Shown here piece after piece: positions 8,759 through 17,782 of a stretch of DNA of 64,000 nucleotides; the first letter of the stretch is position 1; every line of letters begins with the position of its first letter. The notes under the pieces are model-generated. The model was given only the letters and a program-made list of their open reading frames with translations. It ran no database searches and was not told the origin of the DNA. This stretch comes from CAYQVO01 sp964421085 (GTDB lineage: Bacteria; Bdellovibrionota_C; UBA2361; CAYQVO01): the NCBI GenBank assembly GCA_964421085.1, contig CAYQVO010000001.1, positions 124,001 to 188,000 on the forward strand. The letters are read 5' to 3'. The position numbers and the translations under genes were made by a program.

Positions 8759-9137
8759 CGCACAACAGGTTGGGTTCCGGAATCTGAATCAACAGAAGGG
8801 TCGGGTTTTTCCGCCGCATTGCACCGGCGTGGGCTGCCTGCGATCTGAAAGGGTCTTTTTGTCGTCATATCTTAAACTGCCTGCTTCTCAGTTTGAAAAC
8901 GGATCTCTCACACGCTTATCCGTGTAAATCAGTCCTTTGGTTCAGAAAAATGAGAGAAGTGCTCGTCTGCGGAGCGGAAAAAAAACGTCAAAACAAGGGT
9001 TTAGCCGCCGTGAATAACCTTGCGTGTTTTTCGTGACATGTTTAAGTTTCACGAAAATCCGGCTTCCTTCCGGCACCGCACACAGGTTAATGTGATCTTC
9101 CAGAAAACAGGAATTCTTCTTCATACAAGGGAAAAAA
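8759..9137. other. Intergenic region upstream of the AAA ATPase and of a secreted-protein gene
   Basis: No convincing gene is seen. On the reverse strand a 38-codon frame (8868 to 8752, starting MTTKRPFQIAGS) ends just where the MalQ-like fragment begins, but it has no recognisable features. The last 130 bases should hold the promoter of the gene at 9138; I can point to no strong hexamer pair. Confidence 0.4.
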
Positions 9138-9926
9138 ATGATTGTTGCAAAAATTCTTCTGATAACTCTATTCGCGGTTGCACCGTTTTTTCATGCTTTT
9201 GTTCAGCCTGAGCCGACAGCAGAACCAACGGCAACCAGCACGACGGCACCTGTGGCGACTGCCACATCCGTACCTACGGCGACCAAAACCCGCACACCGA
9301 CGCCGACTGCAGTTCCAAAAGAAGACTTTTCACAGTGCTTCTTTGACAGCGACAAGAAGGCCGACAAGGTCACACGCAAGAGGAGAAAGATCACCGTCAA
9401 GTTTTCCAAAACTAAAAAGACGCAGACAATCACTCTCGATAAATCGTACACGTACTTCAGGTGCAGAAAATACGGGAAGAAAACAGCGATTGTCGCAAAA
9501 AAGCGATGGACGAATAAGAAATGGACAATCATCGCTTATCCGTCGCCTCTCGGCATCAACAGGGTGTGCAGCCGGATATTCGGACTTGGATATCGACAGC
9601 TCTACAAGTTTTCCGCATCGGGTCATCTCAGCGGCACAGACCGGGCGCACTCATGCAGCTTCATCGGCGGAGCCGGAGCGTCAGTGCCTGGACCAAACTC
9701 ACTGCCTTTGTACGACAGGAACGGGAATCTGCTCTCTTCCTTCAGGGCCTATGCTAAATTCGGGAGTGTATACTCTTTCCGGTATTACACATATTCACCT
9801 TCCTGCGCCCAGATCGCCGGCACCGCCAGATCAAGGACTGGAAGCTCAGAGGGTTACATCGGCCTCGGAAACGGTTCGTGCATAAAGATCAACAACCTTT
9901 ATGCGCGTCAGGGCGGTGTGTATTAG
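9138..9926 (+). CDS. Secreted protein with Pro/Thr linker and a novel C-terminal Cys domain (paralogue A)
   Basis: The 262-residue protein has a signal peptide (1-20, ending before QPEPTAEP), a Pro/Thr/Ala linker (about 22-60), a Lys-rich segment with Cys (about 62-135) and a C-terminal domain (about 143-262). That last domain recurs in the 178-residue protein at 38040-38576: both share QLYKF.ASGHL.GT.RA.SCSF, LP.YD, FYTY or YYTY with PSC, GYIG.G and CIKI.NL, and both end in Tyr. Conserved cysteines sit near the domain start, in SCSF, in PSC and in CIKI, so two disulfides are plausible. An AAGGG ribosome site precedes the ATG. I recognise no known family; a secreted, possibly surface-binding role is inference. 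Confidence 0.8.
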   Translation: MIVAKILLITLFAVAPFFHAFVQPEPTAEPTATSTTAPVATATSVPTATKTRTPTPTAVPKEDFSQCFFDSDKKADKVTRKRRKITVKFSKTKKTQTITLDKSYTYFRCRKYGKKTAIVAKKRWTNKKWTIIAYPSPLGINRVCSRIFGLGYRQLYKFSASGHLSGTDRAHSCSFIGGAGASVPGPNSLPLYDRNGNLLSSFRAYAKFGSVYSFRYYTYSPSCAQIAGTARSRTGSSEGYIGLGNGSCIKINNLYARQGGVY

Positions 9927-9938
9927 CCGGATGACAGG

Positions 9939-9983
9939 ACCGCAGGGACCCGGGGGGATCGCTCCAACCGTCGTCCCTGCGGT
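9939..9983. repeat. Hairpin-forming inverted repeat after the secreted-protein gene
   Basis: ACCGCAGGGAC (9939-9949) and GTCCCTGCGGT (9973-9983) are perfect 11-bp inverted arms with a 23-base loop, in the convergent gap between the secreted protein and lpxA. There is no T-run, so it could be a transcript-end hairpin for either strand or a REP-like element. Confidence 0.45.
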
Positions 9984-10020
9984 GAACCAGACCTCCAGCA
10001 GGCGTGCCGGCGGGCATCCC

Positions 10021-10824
10021 TCAGTCGGCAGCCTGTTTTGTGTGAACTGAACAGATACCGCGGCTTGAACTTGAAAGAAACTGAATCATCTGTTCCCCGG
10101 GAGTAAATCCCCTCACCGTCTCCGCGGCAGTCTCAAGCCTTTCCTTGAAAAGCCCTTTGCCTCCGAGGACTTCCCTGAAGAGACGCTTCAGTCGGGCGAT
10201 GTCCTCTCTGGAAAAACCGGCTCTATCCAGGCCTATTGCATTGAGCCCTGCAATCTTTGCGCGGTCTCCGTGCACGAGGCAGAAGGGCGGCACATCCTGG
10301 CCGACCATTGCGCCGGCACTTACGAGACACAAGTCGCCCAGTCGTACGAACTGATGAATCCCGCAAAGGCCTCCAAGTATCGCGCGGTTTCCGATCTCCA
10401 CGTGTCCCGCGATTCCCGCACTGTTTGCAAGAACATTTCCATTTCCAATTCTTGTATCATGTCCCACATGACTGTTGGCCATGAACAGGTTCTGGTCGCC
10501 TATGCTTGTGATCATCCCGCCGCCCTCAGTCCCGGGTTGAAGCGTGACGAACTCGCGGATTCGGTTGCGGGATCCTATCTGGAGTTCACTCGGCTCCCCT
10601 TTGTACTTAAGGTCCTGCGGGACGGCCCCGAGGGAAGCGAATTGAAAGATCTGGTTCTCGTCGCCAATCGTTGTGAACCCCTCAATCACCACATGGGGTC
10701 CAATAACATTCCGCCGCCCTGTCCTTACATTCTTACGGATAATGGAATATGGACCAACCGTGGTCCCTTCTCCGATCTCGGCGCCATCTTCAATTATTGC
10801 AGTTGGGTGTACTTCGATAGTCAA
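10021..10824 (-). CDS. lpxA: Acyl-ACP--UDP-N-acetylglucosamine O-acyltransferase (LpxA)
   Basis: This 267-residue left-handed beta-helix acyltransferase catalyses the first step of lipid A synthesis. Hexapeptide repeats run from about 5 to 190. The catalytic His lies in FMANSHVGHDTRIGN (near 118-122) and the family stretch GIHQFVRLG follows. The C-terminal helical domain (about 195-267) is present. The start codon is TTG (TTG-ACT-ATC); no ATG or GTG fits the beginning of the fold. It follows fabZ across a gap, in the same order as bamA-skp-fabZ-lpxA operons elsewhere. lpxD, usually between skp and fabZ, is not here. Confidence 0.95.
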   Translation of the reverse strand: MTIEVHPTAIIEDGAEIGEGTTVGPYSIIRKNVRTGRRNVIGPHVVIEGFTTIGDENQIFQFASLGAVPQDLKYKGEPSELQIGSRNRIREFVTLQPGTEGGGMITSIGDQNLFMANSHVGHDTRIGNGNVLANSAGIAGHVEIGNRAILGGLCGIHQFVRLGDLCLVSAGAMVGQDVPPFCLVHGDRAKIAGLNAIGLDRAGFSREDIARLKRLFREVLGGKGLFKERLETAAETVRGFTPGEQMIQFLSSSSRGICSVHTKQAAD

Positions 10825-10842
10825 TGTCTACCGGCCTTTCAT

Positions 10843-11304
10843 TCAATCTCNNNNNNNNNNGTCGGTCTCGACCGCCATCAGCTCGCCAGTGCAGACGACC
10901 TTGCCGTCAACCAGGACTTTACCCACCATTTCCCAGAACAGACCGCGCCGGCGTGTGAAAGCCATCTCTATACGCAGAGTATCACCGGGCACCACTTTCC
11001 GTTTCCACCTGACTTTATTTGCGCCGGCGAAATAAAGATTTTTGCTCTTCCCGGCTCCGGAACTCGAAACCTTCGACAGTATGCATCCTGCCTGCGCCAT
11101 CGCCTCAAGTATCAGTACTCCAGGCATTACTGGAATCGACGGGAAGTGCCCCATGAAGAACTGCTCATTTGCTGTTACGTTCTTGACGGCTGCAATCGAT
11201 TCGTTCTCCTTGAGCTCCACGATCTTATCGATCATGAGGAACGGATAGCGGTGCGGAAGAAGCTTCTGTATCGCGACCGCATCGAAAATTACTTTTTCCT
11301 CCAT
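10843..11304 (-). CDS. fabZ: 3-hydroxyacyl-ACP dehydratase (FabZ), 3' end interrupted by assembly gap
   Basis: It dehydrates (3R)-hydroxyacyl-ACP in fatty acid synthesis. The sequence shows LLPHRYPFLMIDK (near 16) and the active-site His and Glu in MGHFPSIPVMPGVLILEAMAQ (near 51-71), as usual for FabZ. After TGELMAVETD the sequence enters the 10-N placeholder at 10851-10860, so the last few residues and the true stop are unknown; the TGA at 10843-10845 is in frame only if the gap really is 10 bases. The length up to the gap is already close to full size. It starts 12 bases after the skp stop. Confidence 0.93.
   Translation of the reverse strand: MEEKVIFDAVAIQKLLPHRYPFLMIDKIVELKENESIAAVKNVTANEQFFMGHFPSIPVMPGVLILEAMAQAGCILSKVSSSGAGKSKNLYFAGANKVRWKRKVVPGDTLRIEMAFTRRRGLFWEMVGKVLVDGKVVCTGELMAVETDXXXXD
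10851..10860. other. Assembly gap (10 N)
   Basis: Ten undefined bases within the end of fabZ. The round number suggests a scaffold placeholder, so the true length of the missing DNA is unknown. Confidence 0.95.
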
Positions 11305-11316
11305 TACAATCTCCCG

Positions 11317-11868
11317 CTATTCACCAAGCTTCCTGTTATCAAGAATCTTAATCACATCGGATGTTATATCCAGATCCTCGCCGGCATAAAGAACGACCTG
11401 GGGATCTTTTTCCATTACGATACTCGCTCCGCGGCCCGCGGCTAAATCCTGCACCGCTTTCCTGGCTGCCTTGACAACCTTCAAAAGGGATTCGTCGCGC
11501 ATCCTGCCCATTTCCTGACGGTCGTCGGTGACGGCCCTCTCGAGTTCCTTCTGTTTCTTCCCGACCTCCTGTTTCTTCTGACTGAGCGCGTCTTTCGAAA
11601 GCAGCGAAGACTGCTTCTCGATCTGCTCCCCCAGTTCCTTTATCTGGTTGCTCTTCTGTTGAAGCTTCAGTTCACGCTTCTTTGCCTCCGACTGCAAATC
11701 AGATTGAGCAGCCTTGCCCATGATTGATTCAGTTATGACACGCTGCATATCCACAATAAAGACTTACCCGTACGAGTCAGTGAGTGCGGCAGGTGCGATG
11801 ACGGCAGTCGAGACAACGAAAGATAAGAAAACACTCCCGGCCACCCCTGATCCAAGTGACATTTTCAT
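11317..11868 (-). CDS. skp: Periplasmic chaperone Skp/OmpH, interrupted by an in-frame TAA
   Basis: The mature part (from about 11763 down to 11317) has the OmpH pattern: VFIVDMQRVITES at the start, a long Lys/Glu coiled coil (tentacle) and the terminal VVLYAGEDLDITSDVIKIL. A proper signal peptide exists upstream in the same frame: ATG at 11868, MKMSLGSGVAGSVF, cleavage near IAPAALTDS, with AGGGG eight bases before the ATG. The two parts are joined in frame but separated by TAA at 11766-11764 (TAC-GGG-TAA-GTC), where Lys (AAA) would be expected. One base change would restore a normal precursor. Skp should be periplasmic, so a start downstream of the stop (GTG 11754) would give an unexported protein. 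It may be a sequencing error or a real nonsense mutation. Confidence 0.8.
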
Positions 11869-12020
11869 CAGTAAATCCCCTAAACTAATAGATTCGGCTT
11901 TCCAGGTGTATATCGAATGCTCAGGCAAAACTCAAGCAACCCGGCGATAACCGCAAGATTGGCTGCGACCCTCCTTCGCCTGTGCCTGCGCCGGCCGTGC
12001 GCGGGCGCGGCAGAGCGTTC

Positions 12021-14336
12021 TCAATAGGGCGCGCCGAAGGTAAACATTGTGACCATCCTGCTTTCGCCAGGTTCTCTTCCGACCGGGAATCCAAATTCGA
12101 TGCGAAGCGGGCCGATCGGCGAAATCCACCGTATCCCGGCACCGTAACCCTTCCGCAGTTCGCCGAAATCAACACTATCGTCATCATCATATGCCTGACC
12201 CAAGTCGTAGAATACGACGCCCTTGATGCCTGCCGACTCTGCAATCGGAAATATCAGCTCGTTATTGTGAACGAACTGTTTCGAACCTCCGTATTCATGT
12301 CCGCGGGAATCTTTCGGTCCCAGAGTACGATCTTTATAGCCGCGGACCGAATTGATGCCTCCCGGGAAATAACGCCTGAAAAGCGGGAACTTCTGATCAT
12401 TGAGCGAATCACCATAACCAAAACGCGTGCGAAACGAGAGCACGAAATTGCCGAAACTGGTTTCAAGGACCGGGTAGTACCAGGCGTTCTTTGCCTCATA
12501 AAGCATGTACTCCGCGTCCCCTCCAAGTCCGGCATACTCAGCAGCCAGCACCTGCTCGGAACCACGGCTCGGGTTCAACGGATTATTAATTGTATTCCGT
12601 GTCAGCGAAGGCCGGATAGCCGATGAGGTCGTCTCCCCCTGCGACTGAATAACCAGTTCGGCCGCTTCGTTCGGATCCACATCGCGTATATCGACAGTCA
12701 TGAGCTCGTATCTGAGAGCACTTCCTATATCCTCGAACGTTTTTCCGAAGACCTCCTCGAGCGGATAACCAAGGGTCGCAGCGCCCCCCACTGCCAGTCT
12801 GTCGAAATCTGAATACTCTCTTTCCGACCGGAAAACCTCCGCGCCGGTTGCAAGGTAAGTGTCGAGGAAACGCCTGTCATAGTAGGACAGAGAAGCATTG
12901 TTTCTGCGGGTTCCGATGTCGGCATCGAGGGACACTCGTTTACCCGTGCCAAGCAAATTGTTTTCGGAGAGCCTCGCGTTGAAAAGAGGCCCGTCCGAGG
13001 TCGAATACCCCGCACCAATGCTGAACTGCCCGGTTGAAGCCTCGCGGACATTTACAAGCAGATTGATCTTGTCTTTCGTCTCTGCAGGCTCAGTGGCGAT
13101 GTTCACCTCTTCGAAATATCCCAGTCGCTGCAGAAGTGCCTGACTTCTCTTTACTTTGGAACCGGAATACAGCTCCTGTTCATCGACTTTGAGTTCTCGC
13201 CGAATGACATTGTCGTACGTCTTCGTGTTGCCCCGGATGTTAATCCGGTTAATATGTACCGGTTCGCCTTTCTGCACGACATAGTTGATGTCGACAGTCG
13301 CGTCCTCTTTGTTGATGTTTGTGTCGGGGACAGTGTTGGAATAAGCGTAGCCCAGATCCTGGAACTGTTCGTTAATCTTGAAGCTGTCGTCCCGGAGTTT
13401 AGTTGCGCTGAAAGTTTTTCCGGTCGTGAGGTCGATGTCACCCAGCGTCTTCTCGACACTTCCATCAAGAAGATCTCCTGAGGCTGCCACTTTTCCGACT
13501 GAATAGACCCGGCCTTCGTTGATATCGAAAGTTATGGTTATGCTTCCATCGTCTTTTTTCTCCACAACAGGATCTCCGACCGACCCGTCCACCAGTCCCT
13601 GATCGAACATGTACTGACGAATGAGACCTTTATCATTCTGCAGCATCTCAGGGTTAAGTCGTCCTGTGCCCAGCAGCCATGAACTCCACCATTTGTAACG
13701 CTTTGTCTGGATTGCATCCATGACGTCCGACTCATCAAGTTCTTTGAGTCCTCTGAATTCAACTTCAGCAATCTTGTAACGTTTTCCTTCAGTGACGATA
13801 AAAGTGATGTCGACCTGATTTTCCCCGGCCGGAACCGCTGAATACTCGAACGACGCATCATAGTAGCCCCTGCTCTGATAGTACTGGGACGCACTCCGAA
13901 TCAGCGAATCGATCTTCGTTTTGTCGAGAAACCGGCTGGAACCGAATTTAAAGATATTCAGAAGATCGTCGTCTTCGACATTCTCGTTTCCCTTGATAAA
14001 GACCTTCCGCACGACCGGCTTCTCAATGAGCGTATATTTGAGCACGTAGTGTCCTGGGCTGCCGGGAACCGGAAGAACTCCAGCCTGAACCTGATCGAAG
14101 AATCCTGTCCGGTAAAGGATTTTCACTTCGTCACTGATGTCCTCGCTGCCCAGCAGTCCGGATGTCTTTTTGAGCTGAAGACGAATCGCGTTCGTGTCGA
14201 TGCGCCGGTTGCCTTCAAGGCGGACTTCGTCCACATGAAAAGTGTCTGCTGCCGGCTGCTGCGCCGATGCGCCTGCAGGAAAAAACAGGACTGTGGAAAG
14301 AAACACGGAAACAAGAGCACGCAGGGCTGCTTTCAT
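12021..14336 (-). CDS. bamA: Outer-membrane protein assembly factor BamA
   Basis: About 771 residues from ATG 14336, with signal peptide MKAALRALVSVFLSTVLFF to about ASAQQ. Five POTRA domains (about 35-420; e.g. VRLEGNRRIDTNAIR and INIRGNTKTYDNVIRRELKV) precede a 16-strand Omp85 barrel with the VRGYKDRTLGP loop-6 motif (near 680). It ends MVTMFTFGAPY, with a terminal aromatic residue but Tyr rather than Phe. The frame extends upstream to 14369 (MQKGGLREMVHM) but the AAGGGAG site and the signal peptide favour 14336 (or ATG 14345). It inserts beta-barrel proteins into the outer membrane and heads the skp-fabZ-lpxA group. Confidence 0.96.
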   Translation of the reverse strand: MKAALRALVSVFLSTVLFFPAGASAQQPAADTFHVDEVRLEGNRRIDTNAIRLQLKKTSGLLGSEDISDEVKILYRTGFFDQVQAGVLPVPGSPGHYVLKYTLIEKPVVRKVFIKGNENVEDDDLLNIFKFGSSRFLDKTKIDSLIRSASQYYQSRGYYDASFEYSAVPAGENQVDITFIVTEGKRYKIAEVEFRGLKELDESDVMDAIQTKRYKWWSSWLLGTGRLNPEMLQNDKGLIRQYMFDQGLVDGSVGDPVVEKKDDGSITITFDINEGRVYSVGKVAASGDLLDGSVEKTLGDIDLTTGKTFSATKLRDDSFKINEQFQDLGYAYSNTVPDTNINKEDATVDINYVVQKGEPVHINRINIRGNTKTYDNVIRRELKVDEQELYSGSKVKRSQALLQRLGYFEEVNIATEPAETKDKINLLVNVREASTGQFSIGAGYSTSDGPLFNARLSENNLLGTGKRVSLDADIGTRRNNASLSYYDRRFLDTYLATGAEVFRSEREYSDFDRLAVGGAATLGYPLEEVFGKTFEDIGSALRYELMTVDIRDVDPNEAAELVIQSQGETTSSAIRPSLTRNTINNPLNPSRGSEQVLAAEYAGLGGDAEYMLYEAKNAWYYPVLETSFGNFVLSFRTRFGYGDSLNDQKFPLFRRYFPGGINSVRGYKDRTLGPKDSRGHEYGGSKQFVHNNELIFPIAESAGIKGVVFYDLGQAYDDDDSVDFGELRKGYGAGIRWISPIGPLRIEFGFPVGREPGESRMVTMFTFGAPY

Positions 14337-14569
14337 ATGAACCATCTCCCTTAAACCTCCCTTCTGCACGGACCGGCGGTCTGTAATGAAAATGACAGAG
14401 ATGTCATGCTGAGCAAATTAGAGCATCCCCGTCTTTACAGCGGGCATAGGCTGTGAAGTTACTCGCGTAATCTTTCATCCTGCGCGACTCTTTTCAATAG
14501 CGTATCGCGTTTTTGGGAATGCATGCCCACCTAAGTGCCTGATTTCACGACCCCGCCCGGCAGGGTAAT

Positions 14570-14606
14570 AAGTGGGTGTCCCTTTTTTCGTCTCCCTTTT
14601 TTCGTC
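14570..14606. repeat. REP-like motif plus 14-bp tandem repeat
   Basis: AAGTGGGTGTCCCTTTTTT (14570-14588) is the same core seen in inverted orientation at 20749-20763 and 20820-20834. It runs into two exact tandem copies of TCCCTTTTTTCGTC (14579-14592 and 14593-14606). It lies just after the 3' end of the gene at 14613, in the 243-bp region before bamA. Confidence 0.6.
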
Positions 14607-14612
14607 CTGCAG

Positions 14613-15641
14613 CTAATCCAGATGCGACGAGCCCCGTCTTTTCTCCCGGGCTTCCTCAATGGCCTGTTTAATTGCTCTCAGAGTCGTCTGCGTATTTTCC
14701 CCCTGCAGGAATATGGACTTGTCCTCCTCGAGATAGGTGCGGATGGCAAAGTGCACTGCAAAGAGTTTCTGAAAAATAGCCCGGCAGAAGACAGCCCCTC
14801 CCTGATACCGCGGAGCTGTTTCGACCGGTTCGCCGTTGTCCCTGACTGAATCAAGCATGTCTTTGAAGACGGCGGCGATAAAATGCCGGCCGTCAAGTGC
14901 CTTCAACTTTTGAATCTGCGGCGCCAGATTTTCGAGCGGATCTCCAATCATCATTCTGGGGCATTGACCGTCAGGGTAGTAATAGTACCTGCCTCTGTTG
15001 TCCTGTGCTTCCCTGGTGAAGAACTCAATATCGTGAGGCTCTACGCTCGGATCTTCCGTCCCGAAGAAGACCCTTCGAACCTGCGTTCCCCCTCTTGCAA
15101 CCGAATACGCGTCTACCCCTCCGCAGCAGCCCTGAACCATCATCATTTCCATGACGCCCTTGAACTTCTCGAGGTTAAGGCCAAGGAAAGATATTGCCCC
15201 GCTATCGAGGCCGTCGCAGATCTCCTCAAGTCGGGCGATAAGGCCGTCACGCATCTGAGGCGCTTCGAAATCCCTCATGTACTCGCACCACTGCTGCTTC
15301 TCCTCCGGAGTTTCTCCGGGAGTGACGCCCATACACTCCAGCGTCAGAAACAGCGAGTATATTGGACCAAGCGCATTCTGCAGATCCTCGATCTGGTCAT
15401 ACACGATTCCAAGCACTTCTTCGCCGTTCACCCCGCCCTTGAGGGTGATACCGAACAATCCGGGAGCATCAAGCCAGTATCGCTGCTGGGTCGATACGTA
15501 AACCTCGAGTGGATCGCCGTTCATATCGAGGTCTTCGCACCCTTTTGGTACGACAGGCCTGGGCGTCCCCCGGAGCCGGCACTCGTGGTCTTTGGGGTCA
15601 GGTACCTCGGCTCCGGGATTCTGGTCGTATTTCGTGTCCAT
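14613..15641 (-). CDS. Hypothetical protein (about 342 aa), unknown family
   Basis: A soluble, acidic protein with no signal peptide or membrane segment. Cysteines are frequent, including a CCGG stretch in MMMVQGCCGGVDAYSVARGG (near 180). An aromatic stretch RYYYYPDGQCPRMMIGDP lies near 235. The C-terminal 40 residues are helical and charged. ATG 15641 is preferred; a GTG at 15656 is in frame. It stands alone between lolD (same strand, upstream) and bamA (same strand, downstream). I do not recognise the family. Confidence 0.7.
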   Translation of the reverse strand: MDTKYDQNPGAEVPDPKDHECRLRGTPRPVVPKGCEDLDMNGDPLEVYVSTQQRYWLDAPGLFGITLKGGVNGEEVLGIVYDQIEDLQNALGPIYSLFLTLECMGVTPGETPEEKQQWCEYMRDFEAPQMRDGLIARLEEICDGLDSGAISFLGLNLEKFKGVMEMMMVQGCCGGVDAYSVARGGTQVRRVFFGTEDPSVEPHDIEFFTREAQDNRGRYYYYPDGQCPRMMIGDPLENLAPQIQKLKALDGRHFIAAVFKDMLDSVRDNGEPVETAPRYQGGAVFCRAIFQKLFAVHFAIRTYLEEDKSIFLQGENTQTTLRAIKQAIEEAREKRRGSSHLD

Positions 15642-15797
15642 ACTTCCGGGATACACCGGGGTGAAAAGTTAATCAAACGGTTTTTTGTGCTGTCTGCAGT
15701 TTTTTTTTTGATGTTTACGGCGTGAAAAAGGTCGCTCCGTTATTATTTCGATGAGCTGAATAATTATCGGAAAACATGCACTCAGGCCTGCCTCCGC

Positions 15798-16469
15798 TCA
15801 CACCTTCAGCTCTCCCCCCGGCACCATCTCATACACGGCGTCCATGCTGCGGGCAAGTTCAGCGTTGTGAGTCACAACAACAAGAAGATTATTGAGTTCA
15901 GCTCTCAGCGCAAAAAGAATATCCTGGACATCTTTGGCGCTTGCAGCGTCCAGATTGCCTGTCGGCTCATCTGCAAGAACGACATCAGGGTTTGATACCA
16001 CCGCGCGCGCAATTGCCACCCTCTGCTGTTCGCCTCCCGAAAGCTCCGACGGCCTGTGATCGAGCCTCGCGGCAAGCCCCACTTTTTTCAGAATCTCTTC
16101 CGCCCGCGACATGGCTTCCTCCTCCGGCGTTCCGGTGATTATCAGAGGCATTGAGACATTTTCAATCGCGTCGAACTCCGGAAGGAGATGGTGAAACTGG
16201 AAAACAAAGCCGACATGCCTGCCCCTGAAGAGCGAAAGCTCGTTCTGATTCAGGGCGAAAATGTCCTGATGATCGAAGAACACACTGCCGAAATCCGGCC
16301 GCTCGAGACCGCCGAGAAGATTAAGAAGCGTTGATTTCCCCACTCCTGATTTACCGATGATGGCCACAGTGGCAGGCGAAGTGAACGAAGCGCTCAGGTT
16401 TTCGATGACCACAAGCTCATGGTCAGCATCCTTGAACGATTTACGAAGACATTCCACTCGAATTTTCAC
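15798..16469 (-). CDS. lolD: Lipoprotein-releasing ABC transporter ATPase LolD
   Basis: About 223 residues from GTG 16469, preceded by AAAGGA. Walker A GKSGVGKST, Q-loop FQFHHLLPEFDAIENV (typical of the LolD/MacB group), signature LSGGEQQR, Walker B VVLADEPTGNLD and switch His in VVVTHN are all present. With the adjacent LolC/E permease it extracts outer-membrane lipoproteins from the inner membrane and hands them to LolA. It starts 20 bases after the lolC stop. A longer upstream frame (to 16922) overlaps lolC and is an artefact. Confidence 0.93.
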   Translation of the reverse strand: MKIRVECLRKSFKDADHELVVIENLSASFTSPATVAIIGKSGVGKSTLLNLLGGLERPDFGSVFFDHQDIFALNQNELSLFRGRHVGFVFQFHHLLPEFDAIENVSMPLIITGTPEEEAMSRAEEILKKVGLAARLDHRPSELSGGEQQRVAIARAVVSNPDVVLADEPTGNLDAASAKDVQDILFALRAELNNLLVVVTHNAELARSMDAVYEMVPGGELKV

Positions 16470-16489
16470 TTCGATCCTTTCCCTGGAGA

Positions 16490-17764
16490 CTAATAACGAA
16501 GCACTTCGCTCGGGTCGAGAGTACTTGCCCGTCTTGCCGGGTAAACCGTCGCAAGACAGCAGATTGCAAACGCCGCAAGGCCCACCAGAGCGAAATTGAT
16601 CCAGTTTATGTTTATCGGAAGCTTCGACATCTGGAAAATTCTTTCGTCCAGCGGGAACCCGAATTCTTTGAGACCAATGCAGAGGCCGTAGCCAAGCGCA
16701 AGCCCGAGCACTGTGCCTATTCCCCCAATCACGGCCCCCTGAATGCGAAAAATATTCCCTATGCTCCCGGAAGTTGCGCCCAGAGTCTTCATGACAGCGA
16801 TGTCTTTTCGTTTCTCGAGCACGAGCATTATAAGCGTGGTGATTATGGAGAAACTCGCCATGATGATAATAAGGAGCAGCACGATAAAATAAACATTGCG
16901 TTCGAGTTTCATGGCGTCCCACAAAGGCTTGTTTGTCTCGGTCCAGTCCTGCGCGAATATGCCGATTGAAATCTCTCCTCCTTTGTCGAGAATTTCACGG
17001 GAAATGGCCGGGGCTGCGTAAATATCTTTTACCCGCACTTCGAGTCCGGACACATTGTCGCCCATCTGGAAGAATCTCTGCGCCTCTCTCATGGAGACAA
17101 AGGCGACACCGCTTTCGAATTCAATGAGTCCTTTGTAGCTTCCCACGACTACAAACCGCTTGAAGCGCGGAACAAGGCCGAAAGGCGTGGATCCGACCTG
17201 CGGCGAGAGCAGGGAAACGGGCTCGCCCCTGAATACGCCGAGAATCCGCATAAGCTCCCGTCCTGCTACCAGCCCCGGAAGTTCAGCTTCACCGTTACCA
17301 CCGTCGGCCCCCCGGACTGCGACCTTGGGGGGATCAAAAAGAAGATCGATGTCTTCGCTCGTCCCCATCTCTGACGCGAGCTGCCCGGCGGCGGCTGTGC
17401 CCTTTTCAACACCCCTGATTAGAATTCCGGTCGATCTGTTTTCCGAACGTATGAGCGCCTGATGATATGTAAATGGCGAGACAGACTCCACCCCGGGAAT
17501 CTGCCGTATTACTGAAGACAATGCATGCCAGTTGTTTATCGAGCCCCCAAGAGACTTCACCGAAATATGGGCGTTTGTTCCGAGTATCTTGTCCCTCAGT
17601 TCATGCTCAAAACCTGTCATGATAGCCATTGTGACGTTGAGCACCATGACACCGATTGCGACTCCAAGAATGGAGATCACGGTGATGATCGTGATGAACG
17701 CCTCAGAACGCCTTGTCCAGAGGTATCTTAATGCAACTTTTTTCGAAAACTGAAGCTGTCCCAC
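16490..17764 (-). CDS. lolC: Lipoprotein-releasing system permease LolC/LolE
   Basis: The 424-residue protein has the FtsX-like layout: TM1 near 22-48 (ITVISILGVAIGVMVLNVTMAI), a large periplasmic domain (about 50-285), then three TM helices (near 290, 340 and 395) and the closing motif YPARRASTLDPSEVLRY. A single permease is encoded instead of separate LolC and LolE, as in lineages with a LolF-type homodimer. The start is GTG. It lies 18 bases after lysS and 20 before lolD, forming an operon. Confidence 0.93.
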   Translation of the reverse strand: MGQLQFSKKVALRYLWTRRSEAFITIITVISILGVAIGVMVLNVTMAIMTGFEHELRDKILGTNAHISVKSLGGSINNWHALSSVIRQIPGVESVSPFTYHQALIRSENRSTGILIRGVEKGTAAAGQLASEMGTSEDIDLLFDPPKVAVRGADGGNGEAELPGLVAGRELMRILGVFRGEPVSLLSPQVGSTPFGLVPRFKRFVVVGSYKGLIEFESGVAFVSMREAQRFFQMGDNVSGLEVRVKDIYAAPAISREILDKGGEISIGIFAQDWTETNKPLWDAMKLERNVYFIVLLLIIIMASFSIITTLIMLVLEKRKDIAVMKTLGATSGSIGNIFRIQGAVIGGIGTVLGLALGYGLCIGLKEFGFPLDERIFQMSKLPININWINFALVGLAAFAICCLATVYPARRASTLDPSEVLRY

Positions 17765-17782
17765 TTGAATTATCCCGGTTCC

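Noticed and set aside
8752..8868. 38-codon reverse frame MTTKRPFQIAG...
   Set aside because: Short, no motif or ribosome site; it merely abuts the MalQ-like fragment.
10270..11445. 391-codon forward frame spanning the gap
   Set aside because: Antisense to lpxA and fabZ and passes through the N placeholder; not a gene.
16470..16922. Upstream extension of the lolD frame
   Set aside because: It overlaps lolC in another frame with improbable composition (His/Arg-rich); the GTG at 16469 with AAAGGA is the right start.
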